The translations under genes were made by a program, and so were the position numbers. DNA of 64,000 nucleotides from positions 442,701-506,700 of the forward strand of contig NZ_NPDL01000003.1 in NCBI RefSeq assembly GCF_002811475.1. Reading direction: 5' to 3'. Shown one piece after another: positions 38,491 to 47,927 of this stretch (within the stretch, counting starts at the first letter, position 1; each line of letters opens with the position of its first letter). Source of the stretch: Leptospira hartskeerlii. Its GTDB lineage: Bacteria > Spirochaetota > Leptospiria > Leptospirales > Leptospiraceae. A model generated the notes under the pieces. It saw nothing but the letters and a program-made list of their open reading frames with translations. It was not told where the DNA came from and made no database searches.

Positions 38491-38793
38491 ATGGAGAGAG
38501 TGCCGAACCCCAAAACAGTAAAACTCACTGAAAAGGAATTTACTAAAATTTCCAGGGCCCTTGCTGAGCCTAGGAGATTTCAACTTCTGCAATGTATCGG
38601 CTCTAACGATGAGCCTACTGCCTGCAGCACTCTGAACAAATCCCAAGATATTAGCCCTGCTACTCTTTCTCATCATATTAAAGAATTGGAAAATGCCGGC
38701 CTAATAGAGACTTCTAAAGAAGGTAAATTCGTGAATATTACCCTGAGAAGGGATATATTTAAGGCCTATCTGGATAAACTTTCTCAAATCTGA
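38491..38793 (+). CDS. ArsR-family winged-helix regulator
   Basis: This 100-residue protein has an ArsR-type winged helix (ALAEPRRFQLLQCI; SPATLSHHIKELENAGLIE; EGKFVNITLRRDIF). No metal-binding ELCVC motif is seen, so it is likely a metal-independent or differently sensing member. It is followed on the same strand by a short-chain dehydrogenase and preceded by a perfect palindrome, its probable operator. Confidence 0.9.
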   Translation: MERVPNPKTVKLTEKEFTKISRALAEPRRFQLLQCIGSNDEPTACSTLNKSQDISPATLSHHIKELENAGLIETSKEGKFVNITLRRDIFKAYLDKLSQI

Positions 38794-38927
38794 GTCGTTC
38801 TCGACCGACGTTCATACTATTCATTACTTTCATAATTTCCAAAAATATCGAAATATTTTTAGAACAAACACTTCGATACTTGTCTAACTATAAAATTATT
38901 CAGATCCTAATATTTAGAAGAGGTCTT

Positions 38928-39677
38928 ATGAGTCAGTTAAAAGGTAAAGTTGCAGTGGTAACAGGAGCTTCCAAGGGAATTGGAGCGAGTATCGCTAAAA
39001 CATTAGGTTCCGCAGGTGCTTCCGTGGTGGTGAACTATTCTTCCAGTAAAGAAGGCGCAGATAAGGTTGTTGCAGAGATTGAAAAACAAGGAGGCAAAGC
39101 AATCGCGGTACAAGGTGACATGTCCAAGTCTTCCGATGTAAAACGTTTGTTTTCAGAAACGAAAAAAGCCTTCGGTTCGATAAATATTCTAGTCAATAAC
39201 GCGGGTGTATTCGAGTTCGCTCCTTTAGAAGCGGTTACGGAAGATGAGTTTCATAGACAGATGAATACGAATGTTCTTGGGCCTATTCTCGCCACTCAGG
39301 AATCCCTAAATCATTTTGCTCCGGAAGGTGGATCAGTGATCAATATTAGTTCCATCGTGAGCGACATCCCTGTTCCGAATTCAGTTGTATATGCTTCTAC
39401 AAAAGGTGCATTGGATACGGTTTCCCAAGTATTGGCTCTGGAACTTAGTTCCAAAAAGATCAGAGTGAATACGATCGCTCCGGGAGGTGTGGAAACGGAA
39501 GGAGCTCATAGACTTGGAATGATAGGAAGTGATATGGAGAAGATGATCGTTTCCAAAACTCCTTTAGGAAGATTAGGACAACCGGAAGATATCGCTAAGG
39601 TTGCACTGTTCTTAGCTTCGGAAGATTCTTATTGGCTTACTGGAGAAAGGATCAGTGCGTCTGGCGGCTTTAGATAA
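38928..39677 (+). CDS. Short-chain dehydrogenase/reductase (classical SDR, FabG-like)
   Basis: The start at ATG 38928 (with AGAAGAGG just upstream) gives 249 residues; an in-frame ATG at 38880 lacks a ribosome site. It has the TGASKGIG nucleotide motif, NNAG, the catalytic YxxxK (VVYASTKGALD) and the C-terminal GERISASGG. It is an NAD(P)-dependent oxidoreductase of unknown substrate. It follows an ArsR gene that may regulate it. Confidence 0.9.
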   Translation: MSQLKGKVAVVTGASKGIGASIAKTLGSAGASVVVNYSSSKEGADKVVAEIEKQGGKAIAVQGDMSKSSDVKRLFSETKKAFGSINILVNNAGVFEFAPLEAVTEDEFHRQMNTNVLGPILATQESLNHFAPEGGSVINISSIVSDIPVPNSVVYASTKGALDTVSQVLALELSSKKIRVNTIAPGGVETEGAHRLGMIGSDMEKMIVSKTPLGRLGQPEDIAKVALFLASEDSYWLTGERISASGGFR

Positions 39678-39763
39678 AATCTAGAATTGGGGCATGGTTA
39701 GTTTGTCTTTTAAACAATAAAATTCGAGTGGATCACTTATATTGGAGTTCCTAATCATGCCCT

Positions 39764-40546
39764 ATGAACTATTTGCGGGAACCAATCCAATTAAAGAACG
39801 GCCGAGCCGAATGTATTAAAATTCAAACTAACGATCAGAATTCTTTGACCAGGGAGAATATGATAGAACTGGAAAACATCCTGGCTGAGATCGATAAGGA
39901 CGATAATATCCGTGCGGTCCTTTTGAGTTCCGACAATCCTAAATTTTTTTCCAATGGTATCGATGCGGAGAATATACTAAATACTCCCAGAGAAAAACTC
40001 ACCGAAGAGATGGGTCAGATCGTGATCCTATTCGGAAAACTTTTGAGTTTTGGAAAACCGTTGATTGCAGAGGTGACCGGTTACGCAATGGGAGGTGGTG
40101 CAGTTATCACTCTTTCCTGCGATTTCAAATTTATGTTGGAAGGTAAAGCAAGGATCGCATTTACCGAGGTTTTAGTAGGTCTTCCTCTTCCGATCAGCTT
40201 TATCGATAAATTGAAGACCACTGTTAAGTCTGAATACTTAAACGAAGTTTGTCTTTTAGGAACCGCTTATAAGGCGGGAGAAGCCAAGGAAATTTCCTTA
40301 ATCAACGAAACTGCAGAAAATAAAGAAGATCTGCGTAAACTTGTTCTGAAAAAACTGGATGAGGTAATGGCAATCGCTCCAAGCGCTTACAGAAGAACAA
40401 AGGCCGCAATCAACAAAGAGATCAATGATAAATTCGAATCTCAGTTGGAATTCACTAAGAGCAGTTTTGAAGATCCCACGGTAGTTGCAAATTTACTGGA
40501 AGCGATGAGCGCTTTAAAAGAAAAAAGAAGACCAAAGCTTACCTAA
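39764..40546 (+). CDS. Enoyl-CoA hydratase/isomerase (crotonase) family protein
   Basis: This 260-residue crotonase-fold protein has the oxyanion-hole segments LLSSDNPKFFSNGID and EVTGYAMGGGAVITLSCD. The usual second catalytic glutamate region reads FTEVLVGLPLP. This pattern is more like isomerase-type members than a canonical hydratase, so the exact reaction is open. GGAG lies 17 bases upstream of the chosen ATG, so the start is uncertain. It converges on the lipoprotein gene at 40560 with 13 bases between. Confidence 0.85.
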   Translation: MNYLREPIQLKNGRAECIKIQTNDQNSLTRENMIELENILAEIDKDDNIRAVLLSSDNPKFFSNGIDAENILNTPREKLTEEMGQIVILFGKLLSFGKPLIAEVTGYAMGGGAVITLSCDFKFMLEGKARIAFTEVLVGLPLPISFIDKLKTTVKSEYLNEVCLLGTAYKAGEAKEISLINETAENKEDLRKLVLKKLDEVMAIAPSAYRRTKAAINKEINDKFESQLEFTKSSFEDPTVVANLLEAMSALKEKRRPKLT

Positions 40547-40559
40547 ATATTCGATTTTC

Positions 40560-42380
40560 TTAAATTTGGATCCTATAATTTTCTAAACTTCCGAAGGCCC
40601 AGACTCCTAAAAATTTAGGATACAGGTCCTTCGGAATATTTGCGTCCACCAAATTGCTTCCGAATTCACTTCCTGCGCTACCTGAGATGATCGTATTCGC
40701 AGAGTTTGCACTTGTCGCCGCATACCCGGAACCGACACTATGAAAAATATAAGTTCGGCCGGATAAGGCGACTCCGTCCGGATAGACGTATGCCCCCGCC
40801 ACTAAGTCCCCCATCCCGTCTCCATTTATATCGGAGATCATAGCAACATTTCCGAAAGCTTGGTTAACGGCTTCTCCCAAAATTATATTTATAGAGCCGG
40901 AAGACACTTGAGCGCCATCGCTTAAATTTATATAAATTCGTCCTTGGCTCGTGGAATAATTAGGAGCGCCTGTAGCAAAATCGTCATATCCGTCTCCGTT
41001 AATATCTCCCAGCACAACACTAAGTCCCACAGCACTTATAGAGAAACCGCTGATTATAGTGTTTGCACTTGTAGCAGCAGAAACAGTGATCCCACTTGTA
41101 GTCCCAGTGCTATTGAATACATAACTTCTACCAAAATATCCACCGTATTGAGGAGCTCCTACAGCAAGATCCGCGTATCCATCTCCGTTCACATCTCCAG
41201 TATATATACGGATCCCAAAATTACTCGCAGTTTCTCCGACTATCGTAGTGTTTGCTAACGTATAAGAATTTACCGTAACTCCTGCAGATCCACTACTATG
41301 GAAGATCCAGACTCCTCCTGTAGAACCTCCGGCATATGCATTTCCACCCACGATCAGATCTGAAAATCCGTCTCCATTAATATCCCCTAGCGCTATACCG
41401 CAGGCAAAATTACTCGAACCAGGACCTGAAATAGTTGTACCGGCTGTTGAAGAGATCCCCCCGGATCCTGTGCTATAATAAATAAATGCAAGTCCGGAAA
41501 ATCCGGAAACACGATATGCACCATTTGCAAGATCATCGTATCCGTCTCCATTCACATCTCCTAACGCGATTGAATAGCCGAATTCATTTGAACCCGTATA
41601 ATTCAAGATAAGATCCGCACTCGCGGCTGCGTTAGTTGTAATACCGGAAGAACTTCCGTGAAATATATAAGTGATCCCTTGTAAACCGGAATAATCGGAA
41701 GCACCTACCGCTAGATCTCCGTATCCATCTCCATTCACGTCCCCCATTGCAGAAGTGTAACCCATTCTTCCCTGGCCGGTGATAGAATGGTCCGCCATTG
41801 TCGTGTCTGTCGCGGAAATTCCGGAAGATCCTCCGTAAAAAATATAAGCCATTCCCATTCCGGAAGCATCACCTGGTGCTAACGCTACTATGTCCGCGTA
41901 ACCGTCTCCGTTTAGGTCTCTATTATACCCTTTTCTAATATGCAAACTCAGAACCGAGGAAATATTTCCACTAGAGTCAATACTTCTGATATTGATAGAA
42001 TGTAGAGAGCCTTTCCTCCAAGTAGAAGACCCGCTCGGCAATGCAAAACTCCAACTAGTAGTTCCTGTAGCGGCAGTATAAGTTCCACCATCAATCCTGA
42101 TTTCCACGGAGGACACTAGGATATCATCTGAAGAAGTCCCGAAAAGAAATCCGGTCTCCACTGTCGGCCTTCCCGAAGTTGGCAGATTGGTAATTGCGAC
42201 TGTAGGATCTGTTACGTCTCCAGTGGGAGTAGTACTTGCATCCACGCAGGTATCTCCCGCAACCAAGCAGGCAACCTGTGCCTCGAGCATCGCTTCAAAT
42301 GCGAGATTCATAGATTTAAGAGAACAGGATCCTAAAAAGAAAAGAAGAAGCGCCGCTGCACAATAAGGAAATTTTCGCAT
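40560..42380 (-). CDS. FG-GAP repeat lipoprotein (integrin-alpha-like beta-propeller)
   Basis: The 606 residues begin with a lipoprotein signal (LLLFFLGSC, lipidated C19). A Ser/Thr-rich stretch and a bacterial Ig-like segment (IRIDGGTYTAATG) follow. Then come seven FG-GAP/calcium-loop repeats with D-N/V-NGDGYxDL motifs (DLNGDGYADI, DVNGDGYGDL, DVNGDGYDDL, DINGDGFSDL, DVNGDGYADL, DINGDGYDDF, DINGDGMGDL). This predicts a surface seven-bladed propeller. Function is unknown; adhesion is possible by analogy with integrin alpha chains. Confidence 0.92.
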   Translation of the reverse strand: MRKFPYCAAALLLFFLGSCSLKSMNLAFEAMLEAQVACLVAGDTCVDASTTPTGDVTDPTVAITNLPTSGRPTVETGFLFGTSSDDILVSSVEIRIDGGTYTAATGTTSWSFALPSGSSTWRKGSLHSINIRSIDSSGNISSVLSLHIRKGYNRDLNGDGYADIVALAPGDASGMGMAYIFYGGSSGISATDTTMADHSITGQGRMGYTSAMGDVNGDGYGDLAVGASDYSGLQGITYIFHGSSSGITTNAAASADLILNYTGSNEFGYSIALGDVNGDGYDDLANGAYRVSGFSGLAFIYYSTGSGGISSTAGTTISGPGSSNFACGIALGDINGDGFSDLIVGGNAYAGGSTGGVWIFHSSGSAGVTVNSYTLANTTIVGETASNFGIRIYTGDVNGDGYADLAVGAPQYGGYFGRSYVFNSTGTTSGITVSAATSANTIISGFSISAVGLSVVLGDINGDGYDDFATGAPNYSTSQGRIYINLSDGAQVSSGSINIILGEAVNQAFGNVAMISDINGDGMGDLVAGAYVYPDGVALSGRTYIFHSVGSGYAATSANSANTIISGSAGSEFGSNLVDANIPKDLYPKFLGVWAFGSLENYRIQI

Positions 42381-42738
42381 TCGAATATATTTACATTCGA
42401 TCGCGGAGCGTATTACAATCCAATCCTAAAAAATTTAGAAACAAATTAGAATTTTGAAAAAACTTAGTCCCTCGTTCGAGGGATATTTTCAAAATTTCTA
42501 ATTTTCATTTTCGTCGATTTATAAAAGCTTTTCTCAAGCTCTTCCAATTGACGAGCGGATATTTTTAGGACCAAAAACCGGGGCGATTTCTCGCATATAC
42601 TCCCATTCCGGAATCAGTATCGTTCATTCCGAACGAGCCTCCAAATAGGCATTTCCCTTCAAATAAAACGGAACGACTTGTCTGTCTTTATAGAAACCGA
42701 CCCTAAAACAAACGAGAGTTATACGAGGGAGTTAAGAC
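42381..42738. other. 358-bp gap between divergent lipoprotein genes
   Basis: The gap separates the FG-GAP lipoprotein (minus) from the lipoprotein at 42739 (plus). It holds a large hairpin at 42443-42504 (separate entry) and presumably promoters of both genes, but none is convincing. A GAGGGAG ribosome-type site lies just before the start at 42739. Confidence 0.8.
42443..42504. repeat. Long imperfect hairpin with a nested stem
   Basis: An outer pair, AAATTAGAATTTTGAAAA (about 42443-42460) with its complement on the right arm (42486-42504, one-base indel), encloses a perfect 7-bp stem TCCCTCG-TT-CGAGGGA (42468-42483). The combined length is about 62 bases. No T-run follows on either strand. 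It could be a small-RNA hairpin, a 5' leader structure, or an inverted-repeat relic. Confidence 0.75.
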
Positions 42739-44406
42739 ATGCAAAAATTTCTGAAAGACGAGGAAGTCCAGGATATTCTTCTAAAAGCTGCCCTTTTTGT
42801 GACTGTCTTACTCTTGATCGTACTTCTTTTCACGGGTTGCAATAACGCGAAAGCAGTAAGTATAGATGCAAGTTCCTCTGCGATAGGCGCTATCGCATTC
42901 GATGGAAACCTAGGAGTTTTCGGTAGCAATACCTCTGGACCTTCTCTTGTGCGAGTAAACGTTATCGGATACTTGAATAAGTCCGGCAAAGAGATGAATC
43001 TAACCCTAACAAATACGGATACTTCCGAGACCCAGACACTTCAGATTTCGGATAACGGAACCTTTTCCTTTCCGGATACTTTGGATGCAGGTACAAATTT
43101 TACGATCGATCTTGGAACGTATACTGGAGGACAGAATTGCACCCTCACTGGGGATTCTGGAAAAGTCGGTTTTGTTGCTGCTTCTAAAATCGATTGTGAA
43201 AGGAACTTAGCGGTTTTCGGGACCTGGTTTTCAGGCAGCGTTCCAGTCATGAATCTTTTTCAGGTGAACCAGAAGACTTCTACAGTGGTAGGAGCTCCTA
43301 TGTTCTTTAGCACCAGCGCAGGAATACCTATGCTGGATCTAGTCTGGTCAGGAAGTAAATACTTGGCAGTTTGGACTACAACAGGAAGTACGATCAAAGC
43401 TCGATTACTAGATATAGAACAGACTGCTATTGGCTCAGATATTACTGTGGCTGGTTTAATTTCCACAGGCTCCGGTGCTAAGATCAGCACATTATCTTCC
43501 GCTTATAATAAAGACCTGGATGAATTCGTAGTTGTATTTGTAGAATTTGGAGGGAGCACTTCTTTTGCAAATTTAGTAAGATATGTTCGCCTCCATCCGG
43601 ACGGCACTCTGATTGGAACTCCTACAACCATAAAATCAATTGACGGAACCATTGGAACTACATTCGGATATTCTGATGTAATCTGGGATGGAAGTAAATA
43701 CGTTACTGCATTCGAAGAACATGATAATAATACGGATGATCTTCCTAATAATTATGTAACAGTATTTCGTTTTACGACCGGGGCAGCAACTCCGGTCAAC
43801 CAATTGTTCTTATCTTCCGGAACCGGCTCCGTCGGTGCAATCTTCCCGGTAACTTCTGCAGGTGCTGCTTATCCAAAATTTGTAAAAACCTCTTCCGATC
43901 TATGGCTTTTTTATAATAGATCCAATATGGGCAATGTAGATAACACGATCGATTCTAGTTTAATGGAATGGAGAAATTTATCTGGAGTCCCCGCGCAGAT
44001 TAGAAGGGATACGATCCCGAATGGTTGTAATCCAAACGGTACCGGATTCCAAACCTATGTTCCTTCTCCTGGAAATATAGGTTCGAAAGTATTATTAGGC
44101 TATGATCTAAGATGCACCCAAAGTGGCTCCTCATTCTTCGATGTATATCATGGACCTTTTAACTCGACAAGTGGCGCGCTAGGAACAGTTACAAATTATT
44201 CAGGAAGCACACTTGGTATGAACTTTACAATGGGAAGCTCTACCACCTGCAGGACTTCCAGATGTTATACAAGCGCAGGCGCGTTAGGAGACGGAGTTTA
44301 TATTTTCGATCCTAATTTTGATGGAAGTACTCATACGTTCTACCCGATCAAAATCTCTTCTCCAGGGAATTCTGTGGATTTTCCAGCCCAGACTTCCATC
44401 CAATAA
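42739..44406 (+). CDS. Putative lipoprotein with a Leptospira-type repeat domain
   Basis: The 555 residues have an unusually long charged N-terminus, then a hydrophobic segment ending in LLFTGC (lipidated C34). Next come a domain with NTDTSETQTLQISDNGTFSF and GGQNCTLTGDSGKVGF, and a long beta-rich region (SGSKYLAVWTTTGST, DGSKYVTAFEEHDNNT) that may be a propeller. The first domain matches the ones in the neighbour at 44434. Function is unknown. It is followed by that gene after 27 bases, so the two are probably co-transcribed. Confidence 0.75.
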   Translation: MQKFLKDEEVQDILLKAALFVTVLLLIVLLFTGCNNAKAVSIDASSSAIGAIAFDGNLGVFGSNTSGPSLVRVNVIGYLNKSGKEMNLTLTNTDTSETQTLQISDNGTFSFPDTLDAGTNFTIDLGTYTGGQNCTLTGDSGKVGFVAASKIDCERNLAVFGTWFSGSVPVMNLFQVNQKTSTVVGAPMFFSTSAGIPMLDLVWSGSKYLAVWTTTGSTIKARLLDIEQTAIGSDITVAGLISTGSGAKISTLSSAYNKDLDEFVVVFVEFGGSTSFANLVRYVRLHPDGTLIGTPTTIKSIDGTIGTTFGYSDVIWDGSKYVTAFEEHDNNTDDLPNNYVTVFRFTTGAATPVNQLFLSSGTGSVGAIFPVTSAGAAYPKFVKTSSDLWLFYNRSNMGNVDNTIDSSLMEWRNLSGVPAQIRRDTIPNGCNPNGTGFQTYVPSPGNIGSKVLLGYDLRCTQSGSSFFDVYHGPFNSTSGALGTVTNYSGSTLGMNFTMGSSTTCRTSRCYTSAGALGDGVYIFDPNFDGSTHTFYPIKISSPGNSVDFPAQTSIQ

Positions 44407-44433
44407 ACTTAAACCGGATCCTTGTTAAGAAAA

Positions 44434-46851
44434 ATGAAATATTATTCTTACAGGATCCTATTTTTTCTCTTAGTCCTTTTTGCAAATATTACCTGTTATA
44501 AACCTCCACAAGCATCTACACTTTTAGATTTTTTCAGCCTAAAAACTGATCTGGATGCATTCAATACTCCAATCAAAGTCTTTGCACAAGTTTCCGGTTT
44601 AAGTTCCGGAACACTTACGATTTCCAATCAGTTAGGAGAAACATTGGCGTTTCCTTCTAACGGGACTCAACAATTTCCGAAATTTTCCAGATTAGGAAAG
44701 GAATATTCAGTTTCCATAATAGGAATTTCAGGAGCTTCTTCCCAGCAAGAATGTAAGATCAGTAATCCGGAAGGGCCGATTGTATATCCTAAGACAGTAA
44801 TTTTTATCAGTTGCGGGAAAATATTCTACGATCTGTCCGTAAAAGTGATCGGCCTGGACCCTTCGATTGCAGGCACTTCTCCTTTAGTCCTCCAGAATAT
44901 GTCGGACAAAATTACTTTTAACTCGGATGGAACAAAGACATTCGCACATAAGGTTGGGGACTCCGCTAATTATTCTATTAGTTTTATCTCCACTCCTATT
45001 GGACATAGCTGCTCTTTTATTCCGAACGGTTCCGAAAATGGAACCATGTCCGGAGCTCCTCTAACTTTGCTTCTGGATTGTATTTCCATTTTGGAAATTT
45101 TTCCTAAGTCTAAAATACTCACTCCAAATGGAAAGGTTTCCGTCAAACTTTCCTTTCATGGAGTAGATCCTGGAAGTTGTAGTTTTGATCCGATTACTAT
45201 ATCTGGAAAAAATAATGTGGCTTCTCTTGGAAATCCACCGAGTATTACGTATCCTTCTGCCCCGGATGATCATACAATTGTGATCACTCCAAATTCTCCT
45301 GATAAATGGGGACCACCTGGAAGTTCATTCTTTGAATTAGTCGGTTGTACTGCCAAAAGTCTGCCGATCCAAAATGGAAATCCGATCCATTATGATTTTA
45401 TAACTTCTTCTAATATTCGTTTGGTGGATGAAAGCAATGGGATAGATGATCCTGGATGCGGAACTGGTTTCGGGCCTAGCGCCTTCTGTAGAAGTATAGA
45501 AAAAGGAGTCCAAGAATGCGACTCAAGCGGATCTATTTGTTCAGTATTCGTTTCGGAAGGAAGTTATACTCCTATCTCCCAAATTTTCTTAGGTGGAACC
45601 ACTTCTCTATTCGGAGGATTTGCTTCTGGTTTCCCGGATTTAGATTCTGATCCAAGCATTCATCCAACAAGGATTGTGGATGATACACTTTCCAGTTGTG
45701 GGACTTCCTTTGCAAATTTCTGTAATGCAATTTTGATCTCGACCACTTCTTTAAGTTCTCCGACTACAAATCTTTCAGTAATCGGCTTCCAAATACAGAT
45801 GAATCTAATCGGAGATTATTCCACTGGGATCCAAGTTCTAAACTCTAGGACAAATTTAGGACAGATCATCATTTCTAAAAATATGGTTTTTGGAAATGAA
45901 ACAAACTCTAACGGTTTCGGGATCCGCACAGGATTACTCATCAACCAATCGGATAATGTAGTCGTAACTGAAAATTGGTTAAGAGGAGGCTCAGGAAGAT
46001 CTCATTCCATAGGAGCGATGTTAGAAGGAGCCGGTGCAATTTCGCAACCTATCATACTTTCCAGAAATATTTTAGATGGACTAGTGAGTATAGAACCTGC
46101 AGGATTTAGCGCCGGTCTTTGGATAGAAACGGGGAATTTCGAAGGAGTGATCGTTTCTGAAAATAAGATCAATGCATACCAATATTTAAATCCGGGTTTA
46201 GTTTCAGAAACTTCTTACGGGATTATTTTCACAGACGCGGCAGATTCTAGTAATATTATAAATAACGATATTTATATTGGAAATTCTCAGAATACTTCTT
46301 TAGGAAAATCCACAGGGATATTCGTACAGGCAGGATTCGGAATTCATAAAATTCTAAATAACCAAATTTTCTCTCAAAATCTATCCGCAAATACTGCCGG
46401 TATTAATTTTGCAACTCCTCCGGATGCAAGTTCCATTATTCGAGGGAATAATTATTTCGTTAGTGTTCCTCTCGTCATAGGTTTTGACCAATATATTTTT
46501 TGTGGAATCGAACTAAACCAAGAAGATTGCGCTCATCCGATCTCTGGACAATTCATAGGAGACTATTCGAATAGTTATGGTGCGGATCCTAAGTTTGCAG
46601 ATACGATTGAGATCGAAAAGATCTGGAATTTTAATCTTCCTTTTGGAATTCCAACATCCGCAAATTCTCCTTGTTCTTCTCTATATGGTGGTGTCGATTT
46701 GAGCACGATCACACTTCCGATCACTGCGATCCCATTTATTCAGACTGATTTTTATGGAAGCTTAAGAACAAATACTTCTAGCCCTTTCACTCCTTCTGGA
46801 GCCGGTGCAATTTCGATCGGTGCGGTAGAATCGGATGCAAATTGTTTCTGA
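44434..46851 (+). CDS. Putative lipoprotein with repeat domains and a right-handed beta-helix
   Basis: A start at ATG 44434 gives 805 residues; TTG 44422 would add four residues. The N-terminus is a lipoprotein signal (LVLFANITC, relaxed lipobox, C21). Two copies of a domain seen in the neighbour follow (residues about 48-120 and 135-220, each with a G-L-x-L-x-N...NGT-x-x-F...C pattern). The C-terminal half (about 330-780) has DSRIG-like repeats with N-rich turns (ISKNMVFGNETNSN, LSRNILDGLVS, SENKINAYQ, NNDIYIGNSQN) that indicate a parallel beta-helix. Probably surface-exposed; function unknown. Confidence 0.78.
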   Translation: MKYYSYRILFFLLVLFANITCYKPPQASTLLDFFSLKTDLDAFNTPIKVFAQVSGLSSGTLTISNQLGETLAFPSNGTQQFPKFSRLGKEYSVSIIGISGASSQQECKISNPEGPIVYPKTVIFISCGKIFYDLSVKVIGLDPSIAGTSPLVLQNMSDKITFNSDGTKTFAHKVGDSANYSISFISTPIGHSCSFIPNGSENGTMSGAPLTLLLDCISILEIFPKSKILTPNGKVSVKLSFHGVDPGSCSFDPITISGKNNVASLGNPPSITYPSAPDDHTIVITPNSPDKWGPPGSSFFELVGCTAKSLPIQNGNPIHYDFITSSNIRLVDESNGIDDPGCGTGFGPSAFCRSIEKGVQECDSSGSICSVFVSEGSYTPISQIFLGGTTSLFGGFASGFPDLDSDPSIHPTRIVDDTLSSCGTSFANFCNAILISTTSLSSPTTNLSVIGFQIQMNLIGDYSTGIQVLNSRTNLGQIIISKNMVFGNETNSNGFGIRTGLLINQSDNVVVTENWLRGGSGRSHSIGAMLEGAGAISQPIILSRNILDGLVSIEPAGFSAGLWIETGNFEGVIVSENKINAYQYLNPGLVSETSYGIIFTDAADSSNIINNDIYIGNSQNTSLGKSTGIFVQAGFGIHKILNNQIFSQNLSANTAGINFATPPDASSIIRGNNYFVSVPLVIGFDQYIFCGIELNQEDCAHPISGQFIGDYSNSYGADPKFADTIEIEKIWNFNLPFGIPTSANSPCSSLYGGVDLSTITLPITAIPFIQTDFYGSLRTNTSSPFTPSGAGAISIGAVESDANCF

Positions 46852-46938
46852 ACACTTATACCAAAGACCAATAAAATTTGAGATGACTCATGCGGATTTA
46901 AGGCTTGATAGATCCTATTCACCTCTTTCCATGGAAGT

Positions 46939-47457
46939 ATGTCAGACATTTCGATTTACGAAATCACAGTAACACAAGTAATCAAAAATTTAGAACACTT
47001 AAAACGATTTATAGATAAGGGCAAAAGTTTCGCCGAATCCAAAAAGATCGATATAGATGTTCTATTGAACTCAAGGCTCGCACCGGACCAGTATAATTTT
47101 ATCAGACAGATCCAGTTGGCCTGCGATACAGCAAAATTAGGAGCAGCCCGCTTAACCGGAAAACAATTCCAAACGCACGAAGATAAGGAGAAGACTCTAT
47201 CAGAAGTGATCGAAAGGATCGATTCAGTTATTGGTATATTAAAAGGCCTAAAACCTGAAGATTATAAAGAAGCTTCCGAAAGTAAAATCTCTCTGCCTCG
47301 CTGGGAGGGTAAATCTCTGACCGGAAAAGAATATGCTCTTCATCATATGATCCCGAACTTCTTCTTTCATATCGTAACTGCTTATGATATCCTCAGACAT
47401 AACGGTGTCGAATTGGGTAAGAAGGACTATCTAGGAGATTTTCCTTTTAAAGCTTAA
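46939..47457 (+). CDS. DUF1993-family protein
   Basis: This 172-residue all-helical protein has the DUF1993 pattern: ITVTQVIKNLEHLKRFIDKG at the N-terminus, RLAPDQYNFIRQIQLACD in the middle and HHMIPNFFFHIVTAYDILRH at the C-terminus. DUF1993 is a DinB-like helical-bundle family of unknown function. No signal peptide is seen. It has no obvious operon partner. Confidence 0.85.
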   Translation: MSDISIYEITVTQVIKNLEHLKRFIDKGKSFAESKKIDIDVLLNSRLAPDQYNFIRQIQLACDTAKLGAARLTGKQFQTHEDKEKTLSEVIERIDSVIGILKGLKPEDYKEASESKISLPRWEGKSLTGKEYALHHMIPNFFFHIVTAYDILRHNGVELGKKDYLGDFPFKA

Positions 47458-47534
47458 ATCCTCTTTCCGAAATTCGTCGAAGTTACTACAATCTGGACCC
47501 CAAACTTTTTTCCCCAAATTCTCACTTTTTTAAA

Positions 47535-47587
47535 ACTTAGGTATTTACCTAAGTTTATTCTTATGATATAGTTAGGTAAGTGCCTAA
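47535..47587. promoter_or_regulatory. Two ArsR-type palindromes, the second spanning the start codon
   Basis: ACTTAGGTA-TT-TACCTAAGT (47535-47554) is a perfect 9-bp-arm palindrome. TTAGGTA-AG-TGCCTAA (47572-47587, one mismatch) repeats the core 35 bases downstream and includes the GTG start (47580-47582). The common core TTAGGTA-nn-TACCTAA suggests autorepression by the ArsR protein encoded here, by blocking both transcription and initiation. Confidence 0.78.
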
Positions 47588-47927
47588 GTATAGTAACAGT
47601 CTGGATAACCTGTTTCATGCTCTCGGGGACCCCACAAGAAGGTCCATCTTAGAGCGTTTGAGCATGGGACCGGCGACAGTAGGAGAATTGGCAGAGCCTT
47701 TCAAAATGGCCCTCCCTTCTTTAATGCAACATCTTGGTGTGTTGGAAGATTCTTCTCTGGTTCGTTCCGAAAAAGTGGGTCGGGTAAGGACTTATAAACT
47801 TACTCAAGATTCCATGAAAGCAGGAGAAGACTGGTTCGTTAGACAACGCACCCTCTGGGACAGAAGGCTTGATCAACTGGACAGTTACTTACTTGAAATG
47901 AAGGAGAAAGAAAATGGCAAAAACTAA
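47580..47927 (+). CDS. ArsR-family regulator, partner of an SRPBCC protein
   Basis: This 115-residue winged-helix protein has [37 protein letters not shown] and [14 protein letters not shown]. No metal-binding cysteine pairs are seen. The start is GTG 47580, inside a palindrome. It overlaps the AHSA1-type gene by 14 bases, a common bacterial pairing in which the repressor controls the SRPBCC gene. Confidence 0.92.
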   Translation: MPKYSNSLDNLFHALGDPTRRSILERLSMGPATVGELAEPFKMALPSLMQHLGVLEDSSLVRSEKVGRVRTYKLTQDSMKAGEDWFVRQRTLWDRRLDQLDSYLLEMKEKENGKN

